The notes: generated by a model not told the origin, from the letters alone. 64,000 nucleotides of DNA from Bremerella sp. JC817 (GCF_040718835.1 NZ_JBFEFG010000241.1:100291-164290); one strand, 5' to 3'; shown: positions 16,807-27,214, counted from the stretch's first letter. Made by a program: numbers and translations.

Positions 16807-18612
16807 CTATTTCTGCGTGGCGTTCTCGGCGGCAGCCGGTCGCTTCTTGACTGGCATTGTCTTTAAACCTTGGATCTGCAGCGTCGAAAGCTTCTTCGTT
16901 TCCAGGTCGAAAACGCGGATCATGTGGTTGTTGGTGTCGGCGATGTAGAGCTTGCCATTCGCATGCGAAATCCCGGCCGGTTCGTCGAACTGGGCAGGAT
17001 CGTCGGCGATCCCTGGCTCGCCGATTCCGACCAGGGTCGTCACATCGCCGGTTGCAGCATCGACCGCCTTGATCTTGTTGTTGTAGGTGTCGGCGGTGTA
17101 GATGATGCCATCGACGTAACAAACGCCCAAGGCATGCTGCAGCTTGGCTGTCTTCGGCGGACCATCGACGTCACCAAAGGTGAACAAGCGGCCATACTGC
17201 AGGTGCGAAGTCCCGATCACCGTCCGGACACTTCCTTCGGGATCGAAAGGAACCGCACGAATCGAGCTGCCTTCGCTATCGGCGACGAACAGCGAATTGC
17301 CGTCGGAAGTCAGCCCCGATGGCTGAGCGAAGGAGGCGAAACCTTGTTGATACGGAACTGGGGGCAACAGGGGTCCATCAACGATGTCTTCGCGGCCGTT
17401 GCCTGCGTAAGGACCGATTTCTGATTCATCCAGCTTCATCTTCCAGATCTGGTGCGGACCTGCCATGGCGATGTAGAGGCTGTCGCCACGAGGCCACAAC
17501 GCCCAAGGGCTGTTGATCGCCGTCGTTTTGGGGGTTCCGATAAAACGATCTGGCAGACTGCTGACAGTCGCGTTTTCCGAGACACCTGGCCAGTTGTTGC
17601 GGGCCTGCTCGCCAATTCCGGCGATCGTGGTGACCTTTTTCTCCTTCAGATCAATCTTTCGCAGCAGATGGTTTTCGGTATCGGCGACATACAAAGTGTC
17701 CTGTACGAGCGCTACACCTTGCGGATGATCGAACTGGGCCTCTTCATAGCTTCCATCGGCCGAGCCGATCTCGCCGTTGCCGATCACTTCCTGCAGTTCG
17801 CCATCAAGCGAGGTGATGACAATGCGGTTGTGATTGCTGTCCGAAATGAAGAGACGATTCGACTTCTCGTCGGCCAGAATCTTCCCGGGGAATCGCAGCG
17901 GCGTTGGGTCTTGGCTGTAAGCCAGCAGGTCGAACTGAATCGGCTTTTCGTCCAGCGAGCCGTTTTCGCGATAGTAAGCCATCGCGTCGTTCAGCACCTG
18001 GCGAATATCGTCGGCTTTGAATTCACCGCGACGCAGATAGACGACGTTTCCTTCCGGATCGATCAAGTACATCGTTGGCCAGCTATTCACCGAGAAGCTG
18101 TTCCAGATCTTCATCTGATCGTCGTTCACGACCGGGTGTTCGATCTCGTACCGCAGAATGGCCTCACCGATGTTTTGGGCCTCTTTTTCCGTATCAAACT
18201 TCGCTGAGTGGACTCCGATCACCACCAACTGATTGGGGAATTCCTGCTCAAGCTTCTTCAGTTCCGGCAGGATGTGAATGCAGTTGATGCAGCAATAAGT
18301 CCAGAAGTCGAGCAGCACAAACTTGCCACGCAGATCTTTCAGTTCCAGCGGCCCCTTGGTGTTCATCCACTCCATATCTTTGGGGAACTCGGGCGCTGGA
18401 ATCTTTACGCGAAAAGGATGCTCGGCAGCCTTCGCTGCAGGCTGTTCGGCTGCGTCACCGCTAGCAGGTTTTTCGGTCGTTTGCGGCTGTTGTTCTTCCG
18501 CCATTGCGAACGGATGCGATGAGGAGCTACCACAACCAACCAGCAGTAAGACAGCAACAACGAGAGCTAGCTTGCGCAGGAACGGCAAGGTTGAGATTTG
18601 CATGCAATTCAT
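16807..18612 (-). CDS. Thioredoxin-like/NHL-repeat lipoprotein
   Basis: 601 residues from the ATG at 18612, with GGAAGG eight bases upstream. A lipoprotein signal (VVAVLLLVGCGSSSS, lipobox LVGC) anchors it. A thioredoxin-like domain follows (~90-225) with WTYCCINCIHILPELKKLE, whose CINC is the redox pair. Six or so NHL beta-propeller repeats follow (~235-590; RLFISDSNHNRIV, TLYVADTENHLLRK, KLYIADTNNHMIRVF). The order thioredoxin then NHL matches the NHLRC2-like architecture. Probably a surface- or periplasm-exposed redox protein; substrate unknown. Confidence 0.88.
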   Translation of the reverse strand: MNCMQISTLPFLRKLALVVAVLLLVGCGSSSSHPFAMAEEQQPQTTEKPASGDAAEQPAAKAAEHPFRVKIPAPEFPKDMEWMNTKGPLELKDLRGKFVLLDFWTYCCINCIHILPELKKLEQEFPNQLVVIGVHSAKFDTEKEAQNIGEAILRYEIEHPVVNDDQMKIWNSFSVNSWPTMYLIDPEGNVVYLRRGEFKADDIRQVLNDAMAYYRENGSLDEKPIQFDLLAYSQDPTPLRFPGKILADEKSNRLFISDSNHNRIVITSLDGELQEVIGNGEIGSADGSYEEAQFDHPQGVALVQDTLYVADTENHLLRKIDLKEKKVTTIAGIGEQARNNWPGVSENATVSSLPDRFIGTPKTTAINSPWALWPRGDSLYIAMAGPHQIWKMKLDESEIGPYAGNGREDIVDGPLLPPVPYQQGFASFAQPSGLTSDGNSLFVADSEGSSIRAVPFDPEGSVRTVIGTSHLQYGRLFTFGDVDGPPKTAKLQHALGVCYVDGIIYTADTYNNKIKAVDAATGDVTTLVGIGEPGIADDPAQFDEPAGISHANGKLYIADTNNHMIRVFDLETKKLSTLQIQGLKTMPVKKRPAAAENATQK

Positions 18613-19009
18613 TGATAAGACCTTCCAATTGCGAGGGCAGGATTCCAATAAATTGGAACGTTTTCAGGAGAGAAAGGCTGTGGTTTTTCGTACAATACGG
18701 CCAAGTCTATCCGAAAGGGTTGATCCCGAATTGTACCCCGTTTCGGATTGGTTTTCTTGTGCCACCACCACCCCACAGAGGCAAGCTGGTGGCATCTTGA
18801 AAAAATTCCTGGGGTCAGCCCCAGATTTGGCCGACAAAGTATAACGATTATAGCGATTATTCCGGAGTCGCCCGGAAGCGATATTTTCGAACGTGCACCC
18901 ATGAACGTGCTATCTTTGGTGGAATGGTCCCAATGCGGGGCGAGTAAGTACGACTCGCACTGCATCCTACCCTTTCCGACCAACCCACCAAATATCGGAG
19001 GATCATACT
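18613..19009. other. Gene-free divergent promoter region
   Basis: About 400 bases between two divergent genes. It contains small palindromes (TTCCAAT-AA-ATTGGAA near 18647 and CTGGGG/CCCCAG near 18810-18826) and an AT-rich patch with TATAAC at 18840-18845 that could be a -10 of the rightward gene. No RNA gene was recognised. Confidence 0.35.
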
Positions 19010-20011
19010 GTGTTTCGTAAGTTATGGCTTGCTGTCTGTCTCTTACCACTGCTGGCCTCGTTTGGAATGGGCCAGGACTGGGCGAACAAAATGTTCAAAG
19101 TTCGGACCCACGACTTTGGGACAGTAGCGAAGGGCGCGAAAGTCTTCTATGAATTTGAGCTCCAGAACATCTATGAGGAAACGGTTCACATCGCCAGCGT
19201 TCGATCGAGCTGTGGCTGCACCAGCCCTTCGATCAAGACCGACACGCTGAATACCTGGGAAAAGGGCGCGATCGTCGCCAAGCTGAATACTGACAGCTTC
19301 CTGGGGCACAAGAGTGCCACGGTGACCGTCACCATCGACAAACCATTCTACGCAGAAGTCCAGCTCAACGTTTCGACCAACATCCGTGGCGACGTTGCTT
19401 TTGAACCAGGTTCGGTTCAGTTTGGCAACGTCGAGCAGGGCGAAGGTGCCGTTGCCAAGGTGCACGTCACCCAAGCGGGTCGCAGCGACTGGATGATCAC
19501 CGACGTGCGTAGCAACGATGACTTCCTCGGCGTGGAAATGACCGAGACCAATCGTGGTGGTGGTCGTGTTGGGTATGACCTGACCGTTCGCCTGAAAGAA
19601 AATGCTCCGGTTGGCTTCATCTCCACCCAGTTGGCTTTGATCACCAACGACGGCCGCAGCCCATCGGTTTCGCTGCCTGTCGAAGGCAAAGTTGATTCGC
19701 CTCTGAACGTCAGCCCAAGTGCCTTGTCGCTGGGTGAACTGAAGCCCGGCGAGAAGAAAGAAGCCAAGCTGATTGTGCGAGCGAAGAAGCCTTTCAAGAT
19801 CACCGGCGTGACCTGTGACAATGAAGCCTTCCAGTTCGCCGCCGTCCCGGAAGAAGCCAAGAAGCTGCACTTCATCCCGCTGACCTTCACCGCGGGAGAA
19901 AAGGGTGGCACGATCGTTCAGAAGATCACCATTGAAACCGACCTGCCGGGCGACGTCAGTGGTGAATCGGTTGCGACCGTGGTCGTCGCTGGTGGCAACT
20001 CCGAAACCTAA
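19010..20011 (+). CDS. Exported DUF1573 protein
   Basis: 333 residues with a GTG start at 19010, supported by GGAGG eight bases upstream. A signal peptide (to about residue 22, ending SFGMGQ) precedes three Ig-like beta domains. The first (~30-125) carries the DUF1573 hallmark DFGTVAKGAKVFYEFELQN and VRSSCGCTSPS. Later domains repeat the pattern FGNVEQGEGA and LGELKPGEKKEA. The family is abundant in planctomycetes and Bacteroidetes; its function is unknown and probably structural or envelope-related. Confidence 0.85.
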   Translation: MFRKLWLAVCLLPLLASFGMGQDWANKMFKVRTHDFGTVAKGAKVFYEFELQNIYEETVHIASVRSSCGCTSPSIKTDTLNTWEKGAIVAKLNTDSFLGHKSATVTVTIDKPFYAEVQLNVSTNIRGDVAFEPGSVQFGNVEQGEGAVAKVHVTQAGRSDWMITDVRSNDDFLGVEMTETNRGGGRVGYDLTVRLKENAPVGFISTQLALITNDGRSPSVSLPVEGKVDSPLNVSPSALSLGELKPGEKKEAKLIVRAKKPFKITGVTCDNEAFQFAAVPEEAKKLHFIPLTFTAGEKGGTIVQKITIETDLPGDVSGESVATVVVAGGNSET

Positions 20012-20035
20012 TTTCGGGTCGCCAAAACACAAACC

Positions 20036-20074
20036 AAAAGAGCCTGGTTCGACAGCGAACCAGGCTCTTTTTTT
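20036..20074. terminator. Bidirectional terminator between DUF1573 gene and cstA
   Basis: The 15-bp stem AAAAGAGCCTGGTTC/GAACCAGGCTCTTTT (20036-20050/20057-20071) with a 6-base loop has a seven-T tract rightward and CTTTTGG leftward, between two convergent genes. Confidence 0.93.
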
Positions 20075-20095
20075 GTTCTTGCTTGATGCCTACGT

Positions 20096-21991
20096 CTACG
20101 CCTTAGCGTACTTCGGCTTGGAGCTGGCCGCGGTCTTTTCGGGTAGGGGTGGAAGAGCTTCTTCCAAAACGCCTTTCACCCGCGGCCACATCAGGATGGC
20201 CTCGAACAGCATCCAGACTTGCAGGACCAGCACGCTGATTCCCAAGATCGACAACAGCACCTTACGCTCTGCCAGGTAGCCGTTCTCGGAGAACAAGTTG
20301 TAGTACATCGCTAACGCAGGCAGGATCAACATTGCCACCATCGGGATCGCAATGAACCAGATCGGCTTGCTGCGCCGCCAGAGATAGAACGCAGTTACCA
20401 TCATCGCCAGACCTGCCAGCAGTTGATTCATCGCACCAAACAGCGGCCACAACAGGGTCCCCCCCTTCCCTGGCACCGGTCCGGCAAACACGGCGATTGC
20501 CAGGGCAGAAACCACCGCCACACCGGTCGCGGCATACTTTCCGGCGAGGGGACGGGTAATCGGAGTCGAATCAAACAATTCTTGCAGCACGTAGCGTTGC
20601 AGCCGGGTTGCTGTATCCAAAGTCGTTGCCGCGAAGTTCGCTACCAACACGGCAATAATGCTGATCCCGATTTCCAGGGGAATACCGATCGCCGAGAGGA
20701 AGTTTGCTCCCCCTTCGACGAACGCTGCCACCAGCTCTCGCAGGCCGAAACCGTTCCAACCTTTGGCCATGCTGTAACGCATTTCCCAGGCCGCTTGCCC
20801 CACCATGGGAGCGCCTGTCGCGTCAGTCACGGCCGTGTAAGTGAAGCCCCCATTGGCGGTTCGCTCCCCTTGATAAATGCCCATCCCCACCCCGGCACAG
20901 CAAGCCAAAATGACGATCACCGCCAGCCCGCCTTCCAACAGCATGGCTCCGTAACCGATGTACTGGGCGTCCGATTCTTTCTCGACCTGCTTGCTCGAAG
21001 TCCCGCTGCTCACCAGGCAATGAAAGCCACTACAAGCACCGCACGCGATGGTAATGAATAGAAACGGGAAGATCGGCGGAGCCCCGGCCGGCAGTTCCTG
21101 CGCGACCGCAGGGGTCGAATTCCAGAGATCGGCCTGACCAGTGATACTCGCGACCATCAAACCGACAAACAGCAACGCCAGCGCCACAAGCAACTGATGG
21201 CTATTCACATAGTCGCGTGGCTGCAGCAACAGCCAGACTGGCAACACCGAAGCGACAAAACAGTAAATCAGCAGAATGACCGTCCAGATCACCAGCGAGC
21301 TGAGATAAGGATTCGCCGCCAGGTCTGGCCCCAGCACGTTCTGCAAGATCGCGGTCAGATCGACCGGAAGGTAATAGACGCCGACGTAGATCGAGACATA
21401 GACAATCACCAAAGCCACCAGCGACGGAAACAGCAGGTGGGCATCTTTCTTACGGGTATAAATCCCCAGGGCGATCGCGATCGGCATGCTGATCCACACT
21501 GGTAACACTGTTTGCGGATAGAAGGCAAAGATACTGGCCACCACCAGGCCGAAGATTGCGAGCACCACCATCAAGGCCGAGGCCAGCACCAGCAGGAACA
21601 AGTACTTCGCTCGCTTGTTGATCACGCGACCGGCGATCTCGCCGACGGTCTGGCCACGGTTGCGAAGCGAAACGATTAACGAACCCAAGTCGTGTACCGC
21701 TCCGACAAAGATCGAGCCAAACACAACCCACAGCAAAGCTGGCAGCCACCCCCAAAACACCGCAATGGCAGGACCGACAATCGGGCCAGTTCCCGCGATG
21801 CTGGTGAAGTGGTGTCCAAAGACGATCTGGCGGTCGGTCGGACAGAAATCGATATCGTCCTGCAATTGCTTGCTGGGGACCTCGCGATTGTCGTCCAGAT
21901 CGAAGATCTTCTTCGATAGCCAGCGCCCATAGGTGTTATAGGCAACAATAAAGCCGACAAATGACAGAACGGCGACAATCAGCGTGGACAT
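20096..21991 (-). CDS. cstA: Carbon starvation protein CstA-like transporter
   Basis: About 631 residues if started at the ATG at 21991; a longer form from 22030 is possible, and neither start has a clear Shine-Dalgarno sequence. CstA hallmarks are RQIVFGHHFTSIAGTGPIVGPAIAVFWGWLPALLW near the N-terminus, GAVHDLGSLIVSLRNRGQTVGEI, GACSGFHCLVSSGTSSKQ, and FAATTLDTATRLQRY. There are many membrane helices. Known CstA-family members take up peptides or pyruvate during carbon limitation. It is divergent from trxB with about 195 bases between. Peptide versus pyruvate cannot be told. Confidence 0.92.
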   Translation of the reverse strand: MSTLIVAVLSFVGFIVAYNTYGRWLSKKIFDLDDNREVPSKQLQDDIDFCPTDRQIVFGHHFTSIAGTGPIVGPAIAVFWGWLPALLWVVFGSIFVGAVHDLGSLIVSLRNRGQTVGEIAGRVINKRAKYLFLLVLASALMVVLAIFGLVVASIFAFYPQTVLPVWISMPIAIALGIYTRKKDAHLLFPSLVALVIVYVSIYVGVYYLPVDLTAILQNVLGPDLAANPYLSSLVIWTVILLIYCFVASVLPVWLLLQPRDYVNSHQLLVALALLFVGLMVASITGQADLWNSTPAVAQELPAGAPPIFPFLFITIACGACSGFHCLVSSGTSSKQVEKESDAQYIGYGAMLLEGGLAVIVILACCAGVGMGIYQGERTANGGFTYTAVTDATGAPMVGQAAWEMRYSMAKGWNGFGLRELVAAFVEGGANFLSAIGIPLEIGISIIAVLVANFAATTLDTATRLQRYVLQELFDSTPITRPLAGKYAATGVAVVSALAIAVFAGPVPGKGGTLLWPLFGAMNQLLAGLAMMVTAFYLWRRSKPIWFIAIPMVAMLILPALAMYYNLFSENGYLAERKVLLSILGISVLVLQVWMLFEAILMWPRVKGVLEEALPPLPEKTAASSKPKYAKA

Positions 21992-22186
21992 AAGCGTAAA
22001 ATACGTGCGACGGTGTGAGGCACCGTGCATCCAAGGAGAGAGAACAGAGGGTGGGACGTGCGGGGATAGTGGGCTCCCCTGCCGCTCTCTATAATGATGA
22101 ATACTTCAAACGACGTGAATAGCTCACAATCGAACTGAGATAAAATTTTTTTGCGGCTTGGCGCCTTCACAAGGAATTGATCGATC

Positions 22187-23248
22187 GTGTCGGACAAGAT
22201 TGAAAACGTTGTTATCGTCGGTAGTGGCCCTGCAGGATGGACTGCTGCAATCTATGCGGCCCGGGCCAATCTGAACCCTCTGCTGTACGAAGGTGCGGCT
22301 CTGCAAGAGCATTACGACCTGGGCCGAGGTCCCCTGGGACAGTTGGCCATGACGACGGAAGTCGAGAACTTCCCAGGGTTTCCAGCGGGCGACCTGAGCG
22401 GTTATCTCGATAATGCCATCGATGAGAGCCTCCGCCAGTACATGGCTCCACATCAGAAGCATGGTGTGAGCGGCCCGGAACTGATGGAGCTGATGCGTCA
22501 GCAAGCGAAAAACTTCGGGACGCGCGTGGTGACCGACGATATCGTCGAAGTAGATTTCTCGGTGCGGCCTTTCAAATTAAAGCCCCGCGAAGGGGAAGAA
22601 TGGCTCCAGGCCCGCTCGGTGATCATCGCGACCGGCGCTCGCGCAAACTACCTGGGCCTGGAATCAGAAGCCAAGTTCAAGAATCGCGGTGTTAGCGCAT
22701 GTGCGGTTTGCGATGGTGCTTTGCCACGCTTCCGCAACAAGCCATGTATTGTGGTTGGTGGTGGTGACTCGGCGATTGAAGAAGCAGACTACATGAGCAA
22801 GTACAGCTCGGTGGTCTACCTTGTTCACCGTCGCGATCAGTTCCGTGCTTCGCAGGCGATGGTCGACCGGGTCATGGCCAACGAAAAGGTCGAAGTGGTC
22901 TGGAACCATGTCGTGACCGAAGTCCTTGGCGACGATCAGAACGGTGTGACCGGCGCCAAGCTGGCCAGCACCGTCGACGACTCCAGCAAAGACCTGGAAG
23001 CATCCGGCTTCTTCCTGGCGATCGGCCACACACCCAACACCGATTTCCTGAAGGGCAAGCTGGAAATGAACAACGCTGGCTACCTCAAGTGGACCGTGCC
23101 GTTCCGCACCAATACCAGTGTCGACGGTGTCTTTGCAGCGGGTGACGTGGCCGACGACTACTATCGTCAGGCAATTACCGCCGCCGGTACTGGCTGTATG
23201 TCGGCTCTCGACGCCGAACGCTGGCTTGCTTCGCAGGGCTTGCATTAA
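22187..23248 (+). CDS. trxB: Thioredoxin reductase
   Basis: 353 residues with a GTG start at 22187 and AAGGA upstream. FAD site [22 protein letters not shown], redox pair C172-A-V-C175, NADPH site [15 protein letters not shown] with [10 protein letters not shown], and the C-terminal FAD motif [32 protein letters not shown] are all present. It reduces thioredoxin with NADPH. The protein is 30-40 residues longer than the typical bacterial enzyme: the active-site pair lies at 172/175 instead of about 135/138. Most of the excess is in two insertions of the FAD domain (~36-50 and ~80-95). It is followed by its own terminator. Confidence 0.95.
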   Translation: MSDKIENVVIVGSGPAGWTAAIYAARANLNPLLYEGAALQEHYDLGRGPLGQLAMTTEVENFPGFPAGDLSGYLDNAIDESLRQYMAPHQKHGVSGPELMELMRQQAKNFGTRVVTDDIVEVDFSVRPFKLKPREGEEWLQARSVIIATGARANYLGLESEAKFKNRGVSACAVCDGALPRFRNKPCIVVGGGDSAIEEADYMSKYSSVVYLVHRRDQFRASQAMVDRVMANEKVEVVWNHVVTEVLGDDQNGVTGAKLASTVDDSSKDLEASGFFLAIGHTPNTDFLKGKLEMNNAGYLKWTVPFRTNTSVDGVFAAGDVADDYYRQAITAAGTGCMSALDAERWLASQGLH

Positions 23249-23320
23249 GCTTAAAAGGCAACCATCATTAGAGGCACTGAGAACCCTATCGGCTCCCTGT
23301 GTCTAGTAAAAAACCATGAC

Positions 23321-23352
23321 AAGGGGAACGAAGATCGTTCCCCTTTTGCTTT
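23321..23352 (+). terminator. Intrinsic terminator of trxB
   Basis: An 11-bp stem AAGGGGAACGA/TCGTTCCCCTT (23321-23331/23335-23345) with a 3-base loop is followed by TTGCTTTATTGCC. Confidence 0.88.
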
Positions 23353-23409
23353 ATTGCCCCATCACCCCGCCATCCCTAATCTACGCCAAATCTGGGCGAA
23401 GGACTCGCT

Positions 23410-25212
23410 ATGTCTGATACCGTGAGCAAAGTCGAAACAGACCGAGAGATTCTGCAGGAAGCGCAATCCCAGGGGCCCGCCGCTACGCTAGGTGCGTGGG
23501 TTCGCTTGTCAGGCCCGGGCTGGCTGCAAAGCGCGATTACGCTTGGCGGCGGTTCGTTGTCGGGTGCTTTGTTCATGGGGATCTTGGGTGGCTACAGCTT
23601 GTTGTGGCTGCAATTGGTCGCGATCGTCTGTGGTGTGGTGATGCTCTCGGCCATCAGCTACGTGACCCTCTCGACCAGCAAACGTCCATTTCGCCAGATC
23701 AATGCCCACATCAACCCAGTGCTGGGTTGGGGCTGGATCATCGCGACGGTCGCCGCAAACATGATCTTCCTGATGCCGCAGTTTGGGTTATGCTACGCCG
23801 CATTGAATAAGAACCTGGCCCCAGGCCTTGTCGGCGATACACTCACCGACAAGGCGATCGTTTCCCTGCTGCTGCTGATCGCGGGCGGCGTTCTCGTCTA
23901 CATGAACTCGCGTCCTGGTTTAGCGACGAAGATCTTTGACTTGTTGCTCAAAGGTATGATCGGCGTCATCGTGATTTGCTTCTTCGGTGTGGTGCTGAAA
24001 CTTGGCTTCTCAGGCGAAGCGTTCTCGTGGTCGGAAGTCTTCGCTGGCTTCATTCCTGATTTCTCGGCAGCAACAACGCCGACCGGCGATCTGGACGAAA
24101 TCGCCAGCACCGTCGAAGAACCTTACCGTTCGTTCTGGACGACTCGGATCGTATCCGACCAAAGGGCGGCCATGATCGGCGCTGCTGCCACGGCAGTTGG
24201 CATCAACATGACCTTCCTTTTGCCTTATTCGATGCTGGCTCGTGGCTGGGACAAGACGTTCCGCGGTCTGGCTCGTTTCGACTTGTCGACCGGTATGGCG
24301 ATTCCTTACATCCTGGTGACTAGCTGCGTGGTGATTGCCTCGGCGGCTGCCTTCCACGGCAAGGTGGACGAAGCCTTCCTCTCGAACTCGCCAGCCACGA
24401 TGAAGACCAGCCCGGTCTATGGTGGTGCCGAAAAGCTGCTGGCGACTCGCGTGCTGATGAACGAGGACGCGCTCCAGGTTCCCGAAGAATACCTGAAGGA
24501 AGCCACCAACGAAGCTGGCGAAGTCAACAAGGCTGAACTGGCGTCGATGCTGCTGAAGGCTCAGTACGAACCGCTGCTTCAAGGCATGGCCGATCTGCCT
24601 GAAAACGAAAAACGCCTGGCTGCCTCGCTGGTCAAACGGAGTGAGTTCCTGCTTTCGGAATCGCTGGCCCCGCTGCTGGGCGACAACCTCGCTCGTTGGG
24701 TCTTCGGTATCGGGATCTTCGGCATGGGCTTCTCGACGATCATCATTTTGATGATGATCAACGGCTACGCGTTTACTGAAATGCTGAACACCAAGCCCAA
24801 TGGCGTCGCTCACGTGATCGGCTGTTTGGTTGCCGGTTTGTCGGGTGCTTCGTGGTTCATCGTCTGGGACGGCCCGGCCAAGACCTGGTTGGCGATCCTG
24901 GTTTCGAGCTTCGCAGTTATGTTCCTGCCGATCGCCTACGTGACCTTCTTCATGATGATGAACAGCAAGAAGATTCTCGGCGAAAACAAGCCGACCGGCA
25001 CGAGCTGGCTGGTCTGGAACGTGCTTATGGTCATTGCGGTGGTCGGTGCGATCGCCGCTGCGGTGGTTTCGATCACCGATAAGGTGACTTCTGCCGGAAC
25101 TCCGTTCGCACAGAAGGCTGTCGTCTTGACCGTGGTCATTGGTTATCTGATCCTGTTTATAGGCGGATTCTTCTTCCGGTCGGGCGTCGACGACGATCCT
25201 GTCGACGCTTAA
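23410..25212 (+). CDS. Nramp-like transporter lacking the metal-binding motif
   Basis: 600 residues with about 11 membrane helices of the APC/Nramp fold. TM1 aligns with the Nramp signature as GPGWLQSAITLGGGS (residues 35-49). The metal-binding DPGN of true Nramp carriers is here GGGS, so the essential Asp and Asn are missing. The TM6 MPH motif is replaced by LLPYSM. A long hydrophilic loop (~310-410, rich in Glu/Lys/Ala) is inserted between later helices. Annotation pipelines would probably call it a divalent metal transporter; the missing ligands argue for a different substrate. It stands alone between the trxB terminator and asnS. Confidence 0.8.
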   Translation: MSDTVSKVETDREILQEAQSQGPAATLGAWVRLSGPGWLQSAITLGGGSLSGALFMGILGGYSLLWLQLVAIVCGVVMLSAISYVTLSTSKRPFRQINAHINPVLGWGWIIATVAANMIFLMPQFGLCYAALNKNLAPGLVGDTLTDKAIVSLLLLIAGGVLVYMNSRPGLATKIFDLLLKGMIGVIVICFFGVVLKLGFSGEAFSWSEVFAGFIPDFSAATTPTGDLDEIASTVEEPYRSFWTTRIVSDQRAAMIGAAATAVGINMTFLLPYSMLARGWDKTFRGLARFDLSTGMAIPYILVTSCVVIASAAAFHGKVDEAFLSNSPATMKTSPVYGGAEKLLATRVLMNEDALQVPEEYLKEATNEAGEVNKAELASMLLKAQYEPLLQGMADLPENEKRLAASLVKRSEFLLSESLAPLLGDNLARWVFGIGIFGMGFSTIIILMMINGYAFTEMLNTKPNGVAHVIGCLVAGLSGASWFIVWDGPAKTWLAILVSSFAVMFLPIAYVTFFMMMNSKKILGENKPTGTSWLVWNVLMVIAVVGAIAAAVVSITDKVTSAGTPFAQKAVVLTVVIGYLILFIGGFFFRSGVDDDPVDA

Positions 25213-25312
25213 CCTTCGAATTCCGCCTTACGCGACAACACTCGCCTAGGCTCCCTCTTTTGGAAAGAAGCTGGTCGCCTGGCGAGGCTTAACCAAAACA
25301 GGGACCCCAGCG

Positions 25313-26704
25313 ATGGAAAAGCGATCGGTCTTACAGGCCCGCAGCGCGGATACGATTGGCCAACAGGTATGTCTCGAAGGGTGGGTACGCACCCGACGAG
25401 ACTCGAAAGGTGGTTTCAGCTTCATCGAGCTGAACGACGGTAGCTGCCTCGCCAATATTCAAGTCGTGGCCGACAACCAGTTGGCCAACTACGAAACCGA
25501 AGTGAAACACCTCACGCCAGGTTCTTCGATTCGAGTGGTCGGCGAAGTCTTGCAATCGCAAGGCAAAGGTCAGTCGACCGAGGTGAAAGCGAGCGAAGTT
25601 TACCTCTACGGTACCGCCGACGCCGAAACCTATCCGCTGCAAAAAAAGCGTCATACCTTCGAGAAGCTGCGCGAGTGGGCCCATCTGCGAACCCGCTCGA
25701 ATACCTTCGGCAGCGTGTTCCGCGTTCGCAACCGGGTTTCGTACTCGATCCATCAGTTCTTTCAGGAACGAGGATTTCTGTACGTCCACACGCCGATCAT
25801 CACGGCCTCCGACTGCGAAGGGGCAGGCGAGATGTTCCGCGTAACGACGCTCGATGTCGAGAAGCCGCCGAAGGTGAATGGTAAGGTCGACTTCAGCAAA
25901 GACTTCTTCTCGCGGCCTGCTTACCTGACGGTGAGCGGTCAGCTGGAAGGGGAAATTTTCGCGACATCACTCGGCAAGGTGTACACCTTCGGCCCGACCT
26001 TCCGTGCCGAGAACTCGAACACAAGCCGTCACCTGGCCGAGTTCTGGATGGTTGAACCAGAGATCGCGTTCGCCGATCTGGAAGAAAACATGGAGGTCGC
26101 CGAGGCCTTCCTCAAGCGTATCTTCACCGACGTGATGAATGACTGTGCCGAGGACATGGAGTTCTTCAACGAACGGATCGAACCAGGCATCCTCGATACG
26201 CTGAAGGGGATCGTTGAAAGCGATTTCCTCCGCTGCAGCTATACCGAAGCGATCGAGATCTTGCAGAAGTCAGGCCACACGTTCGATTATCCGGTGAGCT
26301 GGGGTATGGACCTCCAATCGGAACATGAACGCTACCTGACCGAGCAACATTTCAAGCGACCGGTCATCCTGCACGACTATCCACGGACGATTAAACCGTT
26401 CTATATGCGTTGCAACGACGACGGGAAAACGGTCCGCGCGATGGACGTTCTGGTCCCGAAGGTGGGCGAGATTATTGGCGGAAGTCAGCGTGAAGAACGC
26501 TTGGATGTGCTCGAAAGCCGCATGAAAGAGCAGGGTCTCAACGCCGAAGAGTACTGGTGGTATCTAGACTTACGACGATATGGCACGGTTCCGCACTCAG
26601 GTTTTGGCCTTGGTCTGGAACGCGTCCTACAGTTTATTACGGGCATGGGGAATATCCGGGACGTGATCCCGTTCCCACGCACCCCCGGCTGGGCCGAGTT
26701 TTAA
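25313..26704 (+). CDS. asnS: Asparaginyl-tRNA synthetase
   Basis: 463 residues. An N-terminal OB fold anticodon-binding domain ([24 protein letters not shown]) precedes a class IIb catalytic core with motif 2 [21 protein letters not shown] and motif 3 [29 protein letters not shown]. The absence of the AspRS insertion and the [16 protein letters not shown] segment fit AsnRS. It charges tRNA-Asn directly. The ATG at 25313 gives the usual family length (about 465). Confidence 0.96.
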   Translation: MEKRSVLQARSADTIGQQVCLEGWVRTRRDSKGGFSFIELNDGSCLANIQVVADNQLANYETEVKHLTPGSSIRVVGEVLQSQGKGQSTEVKASEVYLYGTADAETYPLQKKRHTFEKLREWAHLRTRSNTFGSVFRVRNRVSYSIHQFFQERGFLYVHTPIITASDCEGAGEMFRVTTLDVEKPPKVNGKVDFSKDFFSRPAYLTVSGQLEGEIFATSLGKVYTFGPTFRAENSNTSRHLAEFWMVEPEIAFADLEENMEVAEAFLKRIFTDVMNDCAEDMEFFNERIEPGILDTLKGIVESDFLRCSYTEAIEILQKSGHTFDYPVSWGMDLQSEHERYLTEQHFKRPVILHDYPRTIKPFYMRCNDDGKTVRAMDVLVPKVGEIIGGSQREERLDVLESRMKEQGLNAEEYWWYLDLRRYGTVPHSGFGLGLERVLQFITGMGNIRDVIPFPRTPGWAEF

Positions 26705-26747
26705 ACCGGCCGGTGAACTGTCGAATATCGCCGTAAGGACCCTCGAT

Positions 26748-27185
26748 ATGTTACGTCGAACCTTGCCGATCGCCCTTTGCATGCTGGGCATCGGTACCCT
26801 GGTCAGTGTAGCCCAGGCCATCGACCTGAAAGAGCTGAAGAAGAACGTCGAGGAAGGCAAAGCGATCTTGCTGGACGTTCGCGAAGAAGTCGAATGGAAA
26901 CGGGCTCACCTGGTCGATTCCGAATCGGTTCCCTTTTCAACGATTTCCACCGATTCCATGGCTCGCCGCGCCGCCGCCCGGTTTCCGTCCGATCCCGATG
27001 TGAAGCTGTACGCGTTGTCGACCGACGGCCGCGTCTCGACGCTCGCCTCGGACATGTTCAAACGCGTGAACGTCGAGGTGATTGCGTTAAAGGACTCGTA
27101 CCGCTCGCTGGTGAATGCCGGATTTAAAGAAGTCCGCGGCAACGATCCCAACTGGCAACCGCCGATCCCGGTGCTGCCTCCATAA
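26748..27185 (+). CDS. Exported rhodanese-like protein, catalytic Cys lost
   Basis: 145 residues. A signal peptide (to about residue 24, VSVAQA) precedes a single rhodanese domain (ILLDVREEVEWKRAHL). Aligned to the downstream paralog, the active-site loop CKSGGR reads STDGRV, so the catalytic Cys is Ser91 and the loop is one residue out of register. It is probably not a sulfurtransferase and may be a binding module. It forms a tandem pair with the gene at 27357, with a terminator-like hairpin between them, and is 43 bases downstream of asnS. Confidence 0.82.
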   Translation: MLRRTLPIALCMLGIGTLVSVAQAIDLKELKKNVEEGKAILLDVREEVEWKRAHLVDSESVPFSTISTDSMARRAAARFPSDPDVKLYALSTDGRVSTLASDMFKRVNVEVIALKDSYRSLVNAGFKEVRGNDPNWQPPIPVLPP

Positions 27186-27214
27186 GGTGCCAGTCCTGCG
27201 ATCGCAATGTTCAA

